Source of the DNA: Hermatobates lingyangjiaoensis
Lineage: Eukaryota > Arthropoda > Insecta > Hemiptera > Hermatobatidae
Direction: 5' to 3'
DNA: 64,000 nucleotides
Assembly: GCA_026182355.1 (NCBI GenBank)
Contig: JAPFBL010000314.1
Location: 124,001-188,000 of the forward strand
Below, one piece after another: positions 44,863-55,203 of this stretch (position 1 is its first letter; each line of letters opens with the position of its first letter). Under the pieces are notes generated by a model. The model was not told where the DNA came from. It searched no databases and saw nothing but the letters and a program-made list of their open reading frames with translations. Both the position numbers and the translations under genes were made by a program.

Positions 44863-44870
<8 letters not shown>

Positions 44871-44892
<22 letters not shown>
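44871..44892. repeat. (TA)n microsatellite
   Basis: TA tract, with further short tracts at 44919 and 45046. Confidence 0.9.
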
Positions 44893-44893
<1 letters not shown>

Positions 44894-44949
44894 CTGTCTG
44901 TCGTCTGTCTGTCTGTTGTATATATATATGACTGTCGTCCCTCCGTCAA

Positions 44950-45005
44950 TTCACTTCTTCTCCTGAGGACGACCGCTATTACGGTCGAAATATTGAAAAG
45001 TGAGT
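44950..45005 (+). ncRNA. Hammerhead-like module, family D, intact core with bipartite helix I
   Basis: TTCACTT, internal loop, TC, CTGAGGA, C, hairpin GACCG/CGGTC with a CTATTA loop, GAA, ATAT, T, GA, internal loop, AAGTGA. The outer part of helix I (TCACTT/AAGTGA) is perfect and is separated from the core by an internal loop. Natural type I hammerheads use such loops for tertiary contacts. Confidence 0.68.
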
Positions 45006-45059
45006 CTTTGTTATGTTTCAGTCTAGGTGTAACAGTTTATTTTAAGATATATATATATA

Positions 45060-45215
45060 TATAAACTTTAACACATAGGAAAGAAACACAGAAAGTCACT
45101 GCAGAACTCACTTCGAAATTTCGACATCCGTCGTCATCGGGAAGAAGTACGAACTACTCGCGTTGAGAAGCAAACTGCTACTCTGTGTTTCTTTCCTATG
45201 TGTTAAAGTTTTTAT
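45060..45215. repeat. Foldback element with CTTTAACACATAGGAAAG ends
   Basis: CTTTAACACATAGGAAAGAA at 45066 and its complement at 45191-45210. The left arm carries the module at 45111-45144. The right arm is truncated. Confidence 0.85.
45111..45144 (-). ncRNA. Hammerhead-like module, U4 changed
   Basis: Minus strand: CTTC, CCGATGA (CT to CC), C, hairpin GAC/GTC with a GGAT loop, GAA, ATTT, C, GAAG. Helix I CTTC/GAAG is perfect. Confidence 0.5.
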
Positions 45216-45239
45216 GTCTGCACGGACCTTTCATTATAT

Positions 45240-45450
45240 ATATATCAATGATCAAACCACAATATTAAAAAGAGAAAAAATACTAAGATCATTCAACTGC
45301 AACAAGCGGTCTTCGTCGGAGTCAAAAACTAAGTTGGGTTTTTGATTCTGTCGAAGTCCGCTTGTTGCGGTTGAATGATCTTAGTATTTTTTCCCTATTT
45401 ATTATTGTGGTTTGATCATTGATTGTTATTTCAAGTGCTTATGTGAAAGC
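45240..45450. repeat. Foldback element, family B
   Basis: Inverted arms around about 45333. Modules at 45282-45323 (minus, CCGACGA) and 45344-45386 (plus, CTGTCGA), each with one heptamer change and TGATCT as the helix III word. Confidence 0.85.
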
Positions 45451-45667
45451 TTGTTTATATATATATATACGTATTTATGAATTTCTCACCTATTTTCACT
45501 TTTATTAATTTCTTGGAAAGATTTTCCAGTTTTATTATTAATTTCTTTGTGGTATGGGGTAGCATATGTAACAACTATGCATAATTCATTATATTCCACA
45601 TATTTGTACACTGACTTCTTTTCATATCTTATAATTACTATTGATTTTTAATTCAACTTAACTACTT

Positions 45668-45711
45668 AAAACGACGTGATTCGGTTCTTCAAAAGACCAT
45701 CATCAGGTTTT
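45668..45711 (-). ncRNA. Hammerhead-like module, solitary, intact heptamer
   Basis: Minus strand: AAAAC, CTGATGA, T, hairpin opened by GGT and closed by ACC, GAA, TCACGT (A15.1 changed), C, GTTTT. Helix I AAAAC/GTTTT is 5 bp. No family assigned. Confidence 0.5.
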
Positions 45712-45892
45712 TTTAATACACTATTAACTAATACTTATTGCACGGAGATAATTAATAACTAGGGAGGTAACACGATACCACGTTTAACGTCTACATTTTA
45801 GTGAAGGTTTTTGGAGGGTCGCTGGAAACATCTGTGAGGAGAGATGTTGATGTACTCGAGCATGGCACTCTTCTTCTCCTGGCTGGGAGTGT

Positions 45893-46235
45893 GATATATA
45901 TATATATATATACATAAACACAGAAATGAAATCACAGAATCTCACTTCTTAATTTCGATGGCATCAGGAAGATATCAGTCGTTCCGAAGCAGGTAACGAC
46001 TGTTTTTTCAGTATTTTACTCTATTTTATTTTAACTAATTTTAATTTATCTACTTTACTCTATATTTTATAGAGGAAGTAAATAAAAGAAAAAATATAAA
46101 TAAAAATGAGTCGTTACCTGACTTCAGAGCGACTCACATCTATCTTCCTAATGACGAAACAATCGAAATATAGAAGTCAGTTTCTGTGATTTTGTTTTTG
46201 GGCGATATTTTTGTGAATATAGTTTATATATATAA
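45893..46235. repeat. Foldback element, family C-like
   Basis: Arms starting CATAAACACAGAAATGAAAT at 45913 and its relatives near 46185. Modules at 45945-45971 (minus, hairpin mostly deleted) and 46144-46176 (plus). Flanked by (TA)n. Confidence 0.75.
46144..46176 (+). ncRNA. Hammerhead-like module, family C-like, G5 changed
   Basis: CTTC, CTAATGA (G5 changed to A), C, weak hairpin, GAA, ATAT, A, GAAG. Helix I is CTTC/GAAG where family C has CTAC/GTAG, a paired change. Confidence 0.5.
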
Positions 46236-47114
46236 ATTCTATTTTATTGAAATCAAGGAACTTGAAAAAATGTTTTTTTGATGATAACTTGATTTCAAAA
46301 TGTTGACTGGAATGAAATATATTATTTTGCTATATATTTTATTTAGGAAGTATATAAAAGAAAAATATAAATTCACTTATTTTGTTTGTTTATGATAAAC
46401 AATATTTAAGTCAACATAAACCAATCAGACAAGTACATGTTGACAATGTTCCTGGTTGATTCACATTTTCAGAGCTATATTCGGATTAGAAATATTCTAA
46501 ATTTCTTTTCAAAACATTATTTTAGGTGAATTCCTTTGTCGAATTGGATTATTATATCAGTATGTTTTAATATGAGAAAATAATTTCTGCATACACTAGA
46601 TATACTATAATACTTTTTTTGTTATTATAAAATCATTTTCTCTAAATATATTCACTCAATGGCATATAACTGAAATTTGTGCTTGTTTATTTTTTGTGTT
46701 TGTTTGAGGAGTCTATGTGTAATCGATCATTTATCTTTATATGCATACTAAAAATTATAGTATTACTCATCGTAAAAAGACGAAAGACAAGAATAAATAC
46801 TAAGGTAGAAAATAGTTTTTAAATCTGTTCAAATCCAACGAATACTAAGCAAGACTTCTCACGCAATATTTGCTTCAAATAATGACTATGTATATTTTGG
46901 GGGTTTGGTTACTTTTGGAGATAACTCAATGAAAACATGTAAATAAGTATGTAAAGAAACTTTAAACATTTAGAGTGGAAAGAGTCAAGTTAATAAACCT
47001 TATGGAAAACACTTGCAGGGATGGGAGATTTATTTATTAAACGTGTGATTTAGAATAATTTTAAGTATGTTATTCTAAAAAATATATTGTGAAATGAAAT
47101 GATAAACTGCAAGT
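46236..47114. other. AT-rich DNA, no feature seen
   Basis: Nothing recognisable. Confidence 0.5.
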
Positions 47115-47556
47115 TTCTCGGTCCAAAACTATACTGTGGCATAGAACAACACACAATACAAGAACACCTTAGGAAACAGGAGGAAATACTGGAATTCTCT
47201 ACAAAAACACAGACAATCAAAGATATTTCTCGATAAGTTTTAGAATAAATAGATTTTGTATTGTATGGAAGAGAGGAGGAATAATTTAAGGATTTTAACC
47301 GGATTTCTAACGGTTCACTGTAATTTTAATAGTCATTTGCGAAGTATGGGCATTATCAATGATGGTTTGTGCAGATTCAGCAAAGAAGAGGAAAAAACAC
47401 CGTTGCACCTGCTGGCTTACTGTCAGGCCACATTGCTTCACAGGGGCAGGTATTTCGGTACACTAAACAAAACCATAGAAGAACTTTTACCGCTGGACCC
47501 AGCAAAAGTGCTGTGCTTCTTGGAGGCGCTGAAGCTAACTGGGGTACTTTAGTACA
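47115..47556 (+). pseudogene. Non-LTR retrotransposon C-terminal (RNase H/zinc knuckle) fragment
   Basis: The first part reads FLGPKLYCGIEQHTIQEHLR, then KQEE, followed by a stop. The second part, in an open frame from 47256, has LRILTGF, HCNFNSHLRSMGI, GLCRFSKEEEKTPLHLLAYC, RYFGTLN, and FLEALKLTGVL at the end. The LTG...N.HL...G motif and the C..(C)...EE..HLL..C finger (second Cys replaced by Ser) are typical of the C-terminus of Jockey-like elements. A TAATAATAA-like 3' end follows near 47607. The 5' part of the element is absent, so this is a 5'-truncated, mutated copy. Confidence 0.75.
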
Positions 47557-48369
47557 GAAGAGGTAAAGTATAATAGTTCTAAGGACGTAGTGCTATAGTC
47601 ACCCTCTAATAATAATACAAGTTTTCCTCTTGAAAGTAATCATCCTAGAGCCTAAGTTAATTTTCATTCCTTCTCTATCACTCTTTCAGGAAGAAAGTTT
47701 CCGAAATCTTCCTCAACTCTGTTTTAACAGCTTTTTTATTAATTCTTCAAACCTTTGCACTCATTATGACTATCTATAGCTTGAATAACAGGAAAAATCA
47801 AGCGGATATTTCTTTCTGGCATGTATCGTGTTGTTTCAAGACTTAAATTGTTGTTCAGAGTCTAACGATCTCAAGCAGAACGCATGCATATAAAACCGAA
47901 TAAAAAGAACTAATAGGTGGTTATAGCTGAAAATATAGAGTAATCTATACCGGTTACAGTGAGAAAAAACATTGTTTTTTGTGTTTGTACTGAACATTTT
48001 TTTTTCTTGTGACACTATCCCTAGAACTTTTCTGAATAAAGTATTAAATGCCTCACAATAAATGAATTATTTTGATAGAAATCAGTTGTCGTGCCAGTCA
48101 AACTGAATTTACTATAATTATTTTGTTTTATATTAAAATTTATTATTTTTTAAAAAATAAGTTTTTGTTGGTTCCTTTGTATATGATATGTGTTTCATGA
48201 ATATAGATTTTGTTTATGGACTTTCTTAGAGTGATATTACTGGTAAAGCAAGTTAGTGATTTATGCTGGGAAATGTTAGGAGCATAATGTTCTTGTGGCC
48301 TCGAGTTTGGCCCTTTGAGTGAAATATTTGGATAGTTGTGTCCGTTATTAGGGGTAATTTATGAATATA
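47557..48369. other. AT-rich DNA, no feature seen
   Basis: Nothing recognisable beyond the retroelement 3' end. Confidence 0.5.
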
Positions 48370-48740
48370 TCGGAAATTAGGGAGGATTATTGTAGCGGAG
48401 GCGTGACAGGGTGCGAGACGGGGTGAAGTTTAATAAAGAGCTTGTCCAGGGCGGCTAGCCATGAATATACATAATGGCGACAATGGCAGTATATCAGGGC
48501 TCCTTTGTGGCGCCTCGTAGATATCTGACCTCTAATGAATGACCCGCATTAATGCCGACGGCCGCGTTATTATATTGCAGCCAGTGATTAACGGCCGCCT
48601 AGTCGATTATTCGCCCCTAGAATTTGTCTCTTCCAGCTGGTTCATAGCTTGCAAGTAATTGCCTTGGTTGCCCTTTATTAGATCGTAAATTCATTCGGTG
48701 CCGCATAATGGAAAACAGCGGTTTGCTTAGGTGTGCTGTT
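48370..48740. other. GC-richer island, possible conserved noncoding DNA
   Basis: Repeat-free, with balanced composition and developmental-factor-like words (TCTAATGAATGACC, CATTAATG, CCAGTGATTAACGGC). No credible exon. One of the better candidates for a cis-regulatory element. Confidence 0.38.
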
Positions 48741-49309
48741 AGAGGGTGTCGGAGGAACGTTCAGCACCTACCTCATGCTGGCGTCTCTAAAAGCGCCTAG
48801 TAGCAAAGCTATTCCGCAGCCCTCTATTGACGAGTCACTCAGTAGACCTGACCTTTCCCGACCTCTCAACACTAATGTCCTAAAACTAAAATCGCTTCCC
48901 AAAACAGCATTTTTTGCTTATATTAACAAATTAGCCCGTGTATTTCCGGGGATTAATTATAATTGAATATTTAACAATAAATTCTGTAAATTACATTATG
49001 AAATGAATAAACTGTCTTACCCAGTACACTTGTGTTGCCCACATACAGCTGCCATAATAAATCCAGCGTTTACGAAAGATTTAATAATAGTATTCATAAA
49101 TCTACTGCTATTCAGAAAGATCGCAGTAGTACTCCCAAAGATCACAGAATACAAAGAAAGAAGTCCAATATAAATACTATTGTAGAAAATATTTGTTAAA
49201 ACTGGTCAAATTCAATGAATACTAGGCAGGACTTTCCCAGGCAATTCCTGATTCAACAAATGGATGTATATGTATAAGTAAGTACTACATTCTTCCGTAT
49301 TTACGTATA
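48741..49309. other. Mixed-composition DNA, no feature seen
   Basis: A 77-codon frame at 48733-48966 has no recognisable motif. Confidence 0.45.
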
Positions 49310-49570
49310 TATACGTATACAAAGATTTCACATAAACACATGCAATAACAATCAATGATCAAACAATATGAAATGGGAAAACAAGACAAAGATCTTCCAA
49401 CCGTAACAAGCGGTCTTCGTCAGAGTCAAAAACCCAACTGAGTTTTTGTAATCAGTTTTGTAAACCCAACCTCAGTTGGGTTTTTGATTCTGACAAAGAC
49501 CACTTGTTCCGGTTGAAAGAACTTCGTCTTGTTTTCCCATTTCATATTGTGGTTTGATCATTGATATACG
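49310..49570. repeat. Foldback element, family B
   Basis: Arms inverted around about 49455. Modules at 49385-49427 (minus: GACT, CTGACGA, hairpin GACCG/CGGTT, GGA, AGATCT) and 49486-49528 (plus: GATT, CTGACAA, GAA). Confidence 0.85.
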
Positions 49571-49599
49571 TATAAATAACAAGATATTACAATAAATAG

Positions 49600-49790
49600 C
49601 AAAATAAAAATGTATATTCAAACCACAGTAAGAAATCAGAAAAAAGAGTAAGATTTTCTGATTTTCGACAGAATGATATCTCTGACAAAGAGATTTAAAT
49701 CTGACGATGACCGCTTGTTACAGTTGAAAGATTTTATTCTTTATTCCCATTTCTTACTATGGTTTGAGCTTTGGTACACTTACTTATGTC
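49600..49790. repeat. Foldback element, family B variant
   Basis: AAACCACAGTAAGAAATCAG at 49619 is partly complementary to the TTTCTTACTATGGTTTGAG region near 49750. The + module is at 49698-49738. The left module has decayed. Confidence 0.75.
49698..49738 (+). ncRNA. Hammerhead-like module, family B, third helix I version
   Basis: AAT, CTGACGA, T, hairpin opened by GACCG, GAA, AGATTT, T, ATT. Helix I is AAT/ATT, different from GACT/AGTC and GACC/GGTC but still paired. Confidence 0.55.
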
Positions 49791-50710
49791 ACAAAATAAT
49801 AACTCTAACTACTAATATATATATACTTCATTGACAAATATATTCATAACTTCATTGACTGCGAATCAATTTAATGAATTAAATTGACTATTCCCATCCA
49901 ATTATTATTAAATCAATTGTAATTTGATTATAATTGAATTCATTGATTAGAATACCTTACTTACAGAAACCAAGACTTCAAATAGTGTTATTGTTGCATT
50001 CAATATCATTTAGCCAGTGTTTTTATTGGAATAAATGAATCCTTCATATTCGGTTATAGTTGAATCGATTACTGTTTGGAATGAAGCACTATTGAAACAC
50101 TTGACTACAGATCGAACTAAATGAACTTGGTGTGCAATTTTTTTTTCTAAAATTCTAAATTCATATTTTTATCAAGTGATATTAGTATTAAAATAATATC
50201 ACAAAATTTAAATCTTCTGAAATGACTAAAAGAGCACGTGAAACTTAATACAGATTTTTATTATGAAATGCAATAAAATACATTATATATTTTCTAATAT
50301 TACTCAAACAACTTCAGAGTTTTTACCACCAATAGTTATAAGTTGTCAAATATTATTACAATTATCCAATAGTTGTAATTAAAAGATTCTGTTAGACACA
50401 TACCGTGTGATATGTTTTTTTTTAATCATCACAATTCTTTATAGTAACAAAATAAATAAATCTCTTTATGTATTATGGGAAGCAAAAACATATAATTTAA
50501 ACGGATTGGTTAAACAATTTAACTTGGACTTGTAGTAGGTCAATATTATATAGCTTTATAATATAATAGTTATTATATAATATATAACACAATCAGTAAA
50601 CCTCTTCTGAGAAATATTAAAGAGTTAAAGAATTTTAAACAATGTATCTAGTTTTCTCATTAGTATTATTCATAATAAATAGTTAAAATTTGTATGGATA
50701 ATATGACAAT
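49791..50710. other. AT-rich DNA, no feature seen
   Basis: Nothing recognisable. Confidence 0.5.
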
Positions 50711-50711
50711 G

Positions 50712-50749
<38 letters not shown>

Positions 50750-50800
50750 CACACCGCACACATACATAAACACTCTCACACACGTCTACACACACACATA
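50711..50800. repeat. (CA)n microsatellite
   Basis: CACACA tracts with interruptions. Confidence 0.95.
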
Positions 50801-51247
50801 CATAAAAACACTTTGAATGCTGTACAGCATATTTAACAGAAAAAAAGTAAAAATATTAGAAAAAGACAAATATATGTTAACTTAAATTTTCCATTTATAT
50901 GTTAACTTAACCATTAATTGTTAACATTGACAATTATATGTTAACTTAATTGTTTTGTTGTTTCACTACAAATATGAAGTCAAGTATAATACAAGTGGTA
51001 CTAGGTGTGTAAGAGTGTATGTGCATCAATGTGTTTGTCTGTGTATGCATGTATGTACGAGGTGTGTAAATAAAGTAGTGAGACTGGCAACGTCGCTTTC
51101 GATCTGGCAACGCTGGAGACGCGTGGCCTTGAGTAGCGTCAGGTGCACGTGTGATGCGCCTCCAGTATGAATCTGAACTCGCCACAGTCATTTGTTTGTC
51201 CGTAGCGTTGGTTTTCGTGAAATGGTTTTTTCTTGAGCGTTTTAAAA

Positions 51248-51532
51248 ATGAGTGACCTCAAAGTTGAGCAGCGGTGTGCAATCAAATTTTGCTTCAGACT
51301 TGGACATAATGCAACCGAAACTTTTGAAAAACTTCAGGAGGCCTATGGAGAACGTGTTTTATCAAGGGCACAGGTTTTTCGGTGGTTTAAGGAATTTTCA
51401 GAAGGAAGAGAGTCGATTGAAGATGAACCACGAAGCGGAAGGCCTTCAAGTGCAAACACCGATGAAAATGTCAACAGAGTACGGAACCTTGTGCGTTCAG
51501 ATCGACGCTTGACAGTCAGAATGATCGAATGA
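51248..51532 (+). pseudogene. Mariner transposase, N-terminal DNA-binding part (copy 2)
   Basis: An open frame from the ATG at 51248: MSDLKVEQRCAIKFCFRLGH, the FEKLQEAYGERVLSRAQVF and RWFKEFSEGRESIEDEPRSG segments, GRP hinge, then RRLTVRMIE and a stop at the deletion junction. It lacks the LNLNHTSVHHIL segment that copy 1 retains. It lacks the frameshift seen in copy 1. Confidence 0.93.
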
Positions 51533-51539
51533 TCGAAAA

Positions 51540-51902
51540 AGAGTCCTTCGTGTGCGGCCAAACATCAAAGACAAGTGGGTGTTGCATCATGACAACGCGC
51601 CCTGTCACACTGCCATCTCAATAAACGAGTTTTTGGCCAGTAAAAACATTCCTGTTGCACCTCAGCCTCCTTATTCACCAGACTTGAGTCCTTGTGACTT
51701 TTTCCTCTTCCCGAGATTGAAAAATCACCTCAAGGGAACTCATTTCGGGACACTACAAAACATACAAACTGCTGTAACCGACCAGCTGAAGGCCATTCCA
51801 GAATCCGAGTTCCAGCAATGCTACAATGATTGGAAGGACCGTCTCCAGCGCTGTGTGGCTTCCGAAGGGAACTATTTTGAAGGTGACAATATCACATTGT
51901 AG
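51540..51902 (+). pseudogene. Mariner transposase, C-terminal catalytic part (copy 2)
   Basis: Reads VRPNIKDKWVLHHDNAPCH, then a segment with PPYSPDLSPCDFFLFPRLK, ending EGNYFEGDNITL. The second and third catalytic Asp are present with 34 residues between them. The first Asp is lost in the deletion. Non-autonomous. Confidence 0.93.
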
Positions 51903-52073
51903 TTATATTTGAATAGAAAATTTAAAAAAAATCAGTCTCACTACTTTATTTTCACACCTCGTATATGTGTTGTGTGTATATGTCTCGGTGTTAGCGTGTG
52001 TATTCGTCTGTGTAACTATGTATGTGTGTGTATCTGTTTGTGGTGTTTATGGAGAAAGAGAACTCTTTCTCTT

Positions 52074-52418
52074 GGTGTTGAGAATCGGCATATTCACTCC
52101 AGAAATTATTATTGACAACATAATCCAGAGTGCTGAGGCTTGGAAAATGGTAGACTGGCTAGTCAAAAATATCCTCACAACCAAAAAGCGACACTTAGAA
52201 GAGCAACAATTAGAATAACAAATTATAAAGTACGACTGCCTTATGTAAGAAAAAGAATGGCCTAGCCTGAGGTAATGTGGAAAACGGTTCCAGACTAGTG
52301 TCTTAGAAGAAAAGGGGGTATTTTAGTGAGTAGTCTGGTTTACTGGGAGCCCAGCACTGTGTGTGTAAATGCATTTCACCTCCTTATAAAAAAAAATTAT
52401 TATTATTATTATTAAACA
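52074..52418 (+). pseudogene. 3' end of a non-LTR retroelement with (ATT)n tail
   Basis: A frame ends IFTPEIIIDNIIQSAEAWKM, then VDWLVKNILTTKKRHLEEQQLE and a stop. A conserved-looking 3' UTR follows (CTGGTTTACTGGGAGCCCAG, TGCATTTCACCTCC) and a microsatellite-like (ATT)n tail to 52413. Tail and 5' truncation fit a LINE copy. I do not recognise the family with certainty. Confidence 0.5.
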
Positions 52419-52471
52419 CTATTTCTTCTTCTCGGAATTTAGTCAGGGTTATTATTTGATATCACCTTTTC

Positions 52472-52509
52472 GCCAAGGTTTCGTCTTTATTTTAAGACAT
52501 CCTCAGGGC
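52472..52509 (-). ncRNA. Hammerhead-like module, family F-related, left arm, intact core
   Basis: Minus strand: GCC, CTGAGGA, T, hairpin GTCTT/AAGAC with an AAAATA loop, GAA, ACCT, T, GGC. The hairpin sequence is completely different from 21012-21049 (GATATA/TATATC), but the helix I, core and spacing are the same. Confidence 0.62.
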
Positions 52510-52675
52510 TATAAACTAACAAAAAACAATGGACATTTGTCATATCATAAAAAATTCAAAAAACTTACTTACTCAGTTTTAGAAGCTAGCTTTGAGTAAA
52601 TTTTTTGAATTTTGTATGATGAATGTAAAGTAGATATGACAAATGCTCATATCCATTTGTTTTTGTTAGTTTATA

Positions 52676-52713
52676 GCCCAGAGGACGTCTTGAAATAAAG
52701 ACGAAACGTTTGA
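52676..52713 (+). ncRNA. Hammerhead-like module, family F-related, right arm, U4 changed
   Basis: GCC, CAGAGGA, C, hairpin GTCTT/AAGAC, GAA, ACGT, T, TGAC. Helix I is weakened. Confidence 0.5.
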
Positions 52714-52790
52714 CGAAAAGGTGATTCCAAATATTAACCGTGACCAAATTCCGAGAAGAAGAAATAGTTTCCGTTAGTAATTGTGGTCAA

Positions 52791-53574
52791 GAAAACAATA
52801 CCTTATCGGTATTATTGTTATGTTATTATTTTATCATAATTTTTATTATTATTCTTGTTTGATTATTGTTAATAATTTTATTATTTTTTCATTATTATTA
52901 TTATTATTAATTTTATTATTTCTAAATAAAACATGTAGAAATAGTATCCCTTGATCAAAAAAGTAACCACAAATGCTTCAATGATATGTCTTCACTATGA
53001 ATTATACTGTAACTTTCCAAGCTTCTTTCAAGCGAAACACGTCAAACTTCAGGTTTAAAATACGATGTCAATATATAGTCAAATATAAAACAGAGTTATT
53101 ATAAGCCTGAATTAATGTTGTTATTACAGATACTGATGAGTATGTGAGTCACAAAGATACAATGTAGACACTCAAGGAAGGTAGACAAGCTACAAAACCG
53201 GTCAAGCGCCAACAAACAGATCGACCAGATAACATGATTTAGGTCTTTATAATGAACTTGTAAACTTGTTAAGGTCAAATTTCCCATGCTGATATGAATT
53301 ATCAGACTAGAGATACATAATTTTATAGCCAGCTAACAAATCATGTTTCCAACTCCCAAACAGTTATCTAGTCTGGCTCCAAATATATGTAAAATAAAAG
53401 AACATTTTGCAGTGCAAAATAAACACGCGGCTTTAATTATTTATTTTTTTTTTGTTAAATATAGTACTGCAAGTTTAACTGTGTATTAAATTCTTATAAT
53501 TAGCAATAAAATTTACTTTTTACTTCAACGTGTATTAGTCGAAGGTAGTATTATGTTTGTGTGTTTGTGTGTGC
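52791..53574. other. AT-rich DNA with ATT-rich tract, no gene seen
   Basis: TTATTATTATTATTATT near 52885-52915. Otherwise nothing. Confidence 0.5.
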
Positions 53575-53577
53575 GTG

Positions 53578-53612
<35 letters not shown>

Positions 53613-53616
53613 TGAG

Positions 53617-53703
<87 letters not shown>
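53575..53703. repeat. (GT)n microsatellite, ~125 bp
   Basis: Long GTGTGT tract with two GAGTGA-type interruptions. The His/Thr-rich minus frame over it is an artefact. Confidence 0.97.
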
Positions 53704-53706
<3 letters not shown>

Positions 53707-54741
53707 CTTCTCTATTTGCGAGTTCCGTCAATATTTGTTTCTTTCTTCTAATCACCTGGAATGAGATGGACAAGGGATTCAACAAATTACAAAGTCATGC
53801 CACCATAGATAGCATATGATGTATTTATAAAAAAAAAACAACCTTTCGACCTAGAGGTATTTTTTAAAATATCTGATGGGATGTAGAAATGTATTTTAAA
53901 AATAAAGCCAGGAATATTAAATTGAGCACAAAATAAATGGTAGAAAGATGAATCTGTAGAATAACAGAGGTTATTCGAAATGATCTTAAGGAATTCTGAA
54001 TAGACTGATTGAAATAGATTTTGATTATGATTGTAATGAGTATTACAAACAGGTAAAGCATATTCTAAAATCTGGAATCTTGGAATATTGTAAATTCTAA
54101 CGGAACTCTTAGAAGAACGGGAAATTTATAAAGAGTGACGAAAGCAGAGCACTGTTAAAGCCATATGTATTTCTTGTAACGAAACTAAGTATTTTCATGC
54201 TACAGTTTTTTTTTTAAATCAAAAGTATGATTTCTAAAAGTTAATTTATATTAAAACATCAATCTAAATCTTTCACAGAGTCTATTCAAGTCAGAAGATT
54301 ATATTTAAATGTATAAGGATATATTCTTGAAATTATCAAACAGAGAAAGAAGATTGTAAAATATTTTGGAAAGTGTTTATAAGTTGATTGTAAGAACACC
54401 AGTTCAGAAGTTTATTTATGAAAAGTAAAGAAGTTTACAATCCTTAGAAGAGACAATTATGAAATGTCTAATGATATTTTGGAAAACCATTCATCTCTCC
54501 AATTTTTTTGAGACGGGGACGTTTGCTAGTTTTGTATAATACTGTGATTTTCTTTTTGTTTTGATTTAATACCCATCTTTATAAATGAGTGACCTGTCGT
54601 TAACCGACAAGAACCTTTGAAAGAAAATCAGACTATGGATGTTGACCTATTAAGCTAGAAAACCATGCTGTGGAGATATAATATAAATGACCATTGAATC
54701 AAGTATTTGTAAGAATGTGTATTTGATTGATATTGAGATAG
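53704..54741. other. AT-rich DNA, no feature seen
   Basis: Nothing recognisable. Confidence 0.5.
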
Positions 54742-55203
54742 CAGGGGTGGGCAACCTTTTTGAGAGTGCGTGCCAAAATCAGCCAAGTCTCTGACACAAA
54801 CTTTTACCACGTGCCAACCATTTTTTTTTTTTTTTTAGAACATATTTGGTATCTCTTAAGAACTTTTTAAACGAAAAAATAATAAATTACCTCAGTGCAG
54901 TAAAACATAGTATAAAAAAATGTATTTAACCTTTTAAAAATAGAAGGTAACTATGGCAACAATATCAACTTCTTTTTCTTGAGATCTTTTTAGCTTTGTA
55001 GAGCATAAACCTCTTCACCACCAGGACGTACATATACTATCATGGCATGAAAGCTTATACCCCAAGAAAAGTAGGTTTTTTTTCTGTGCTTAGGGTAACC
55101 TGTGCTTGCATCTGTGCTAAGGGTAACCTGTGCTCTTGCGTGCCAGAACGAAGTCATCGGTGTGCCAAGTTTGGCACGCGTGCCATAAGTTGCCCACCAC
55201 CAG
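54742..55203. mobile_element. hAT-like non-autonomous element (MITE)
   Basis: The left end CAGGGGTGGGCAACCTTTTT and the right end (reverse complement CTGGTGGTGGGCAACTTATG) form imperfect terminal inverted repeats of the type typical of hAT MITEs. GTGCCAA/TTGGCAC motifs occur inside each end. No coding region. I cannot show a clean 8-bp target duplication. Confidence 0.7.

Larger units (their letters stand above)
51058..51961 (+). mobile_element. Mariner element, internally deleted, copy 2
   Basis: Same terminal inverted repeats as 29751-30649 (CGAGGTGT start), with TA target duplication on both sides. About 0.9 kb. Here the insertion site lies in a TG/TA-rich stretch. Coding parts are nearly identical to copy 1, but the internal deletion has a different left breakpoint. 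Confidence 0.95.
52420..52790. repeat. Foldback element, family F-related
   Basis: Arms: TTTCTTCTTCTCGGAATTTAG from about 52422 and its complement to about 52768. Each arm carries a module pointing outward. Confidence 0.88.

Noticed and set aside
53525..53785. His/Thr-rich frame on the minus strand
   Set aside because: Translation of a (GT)n microsatellite.
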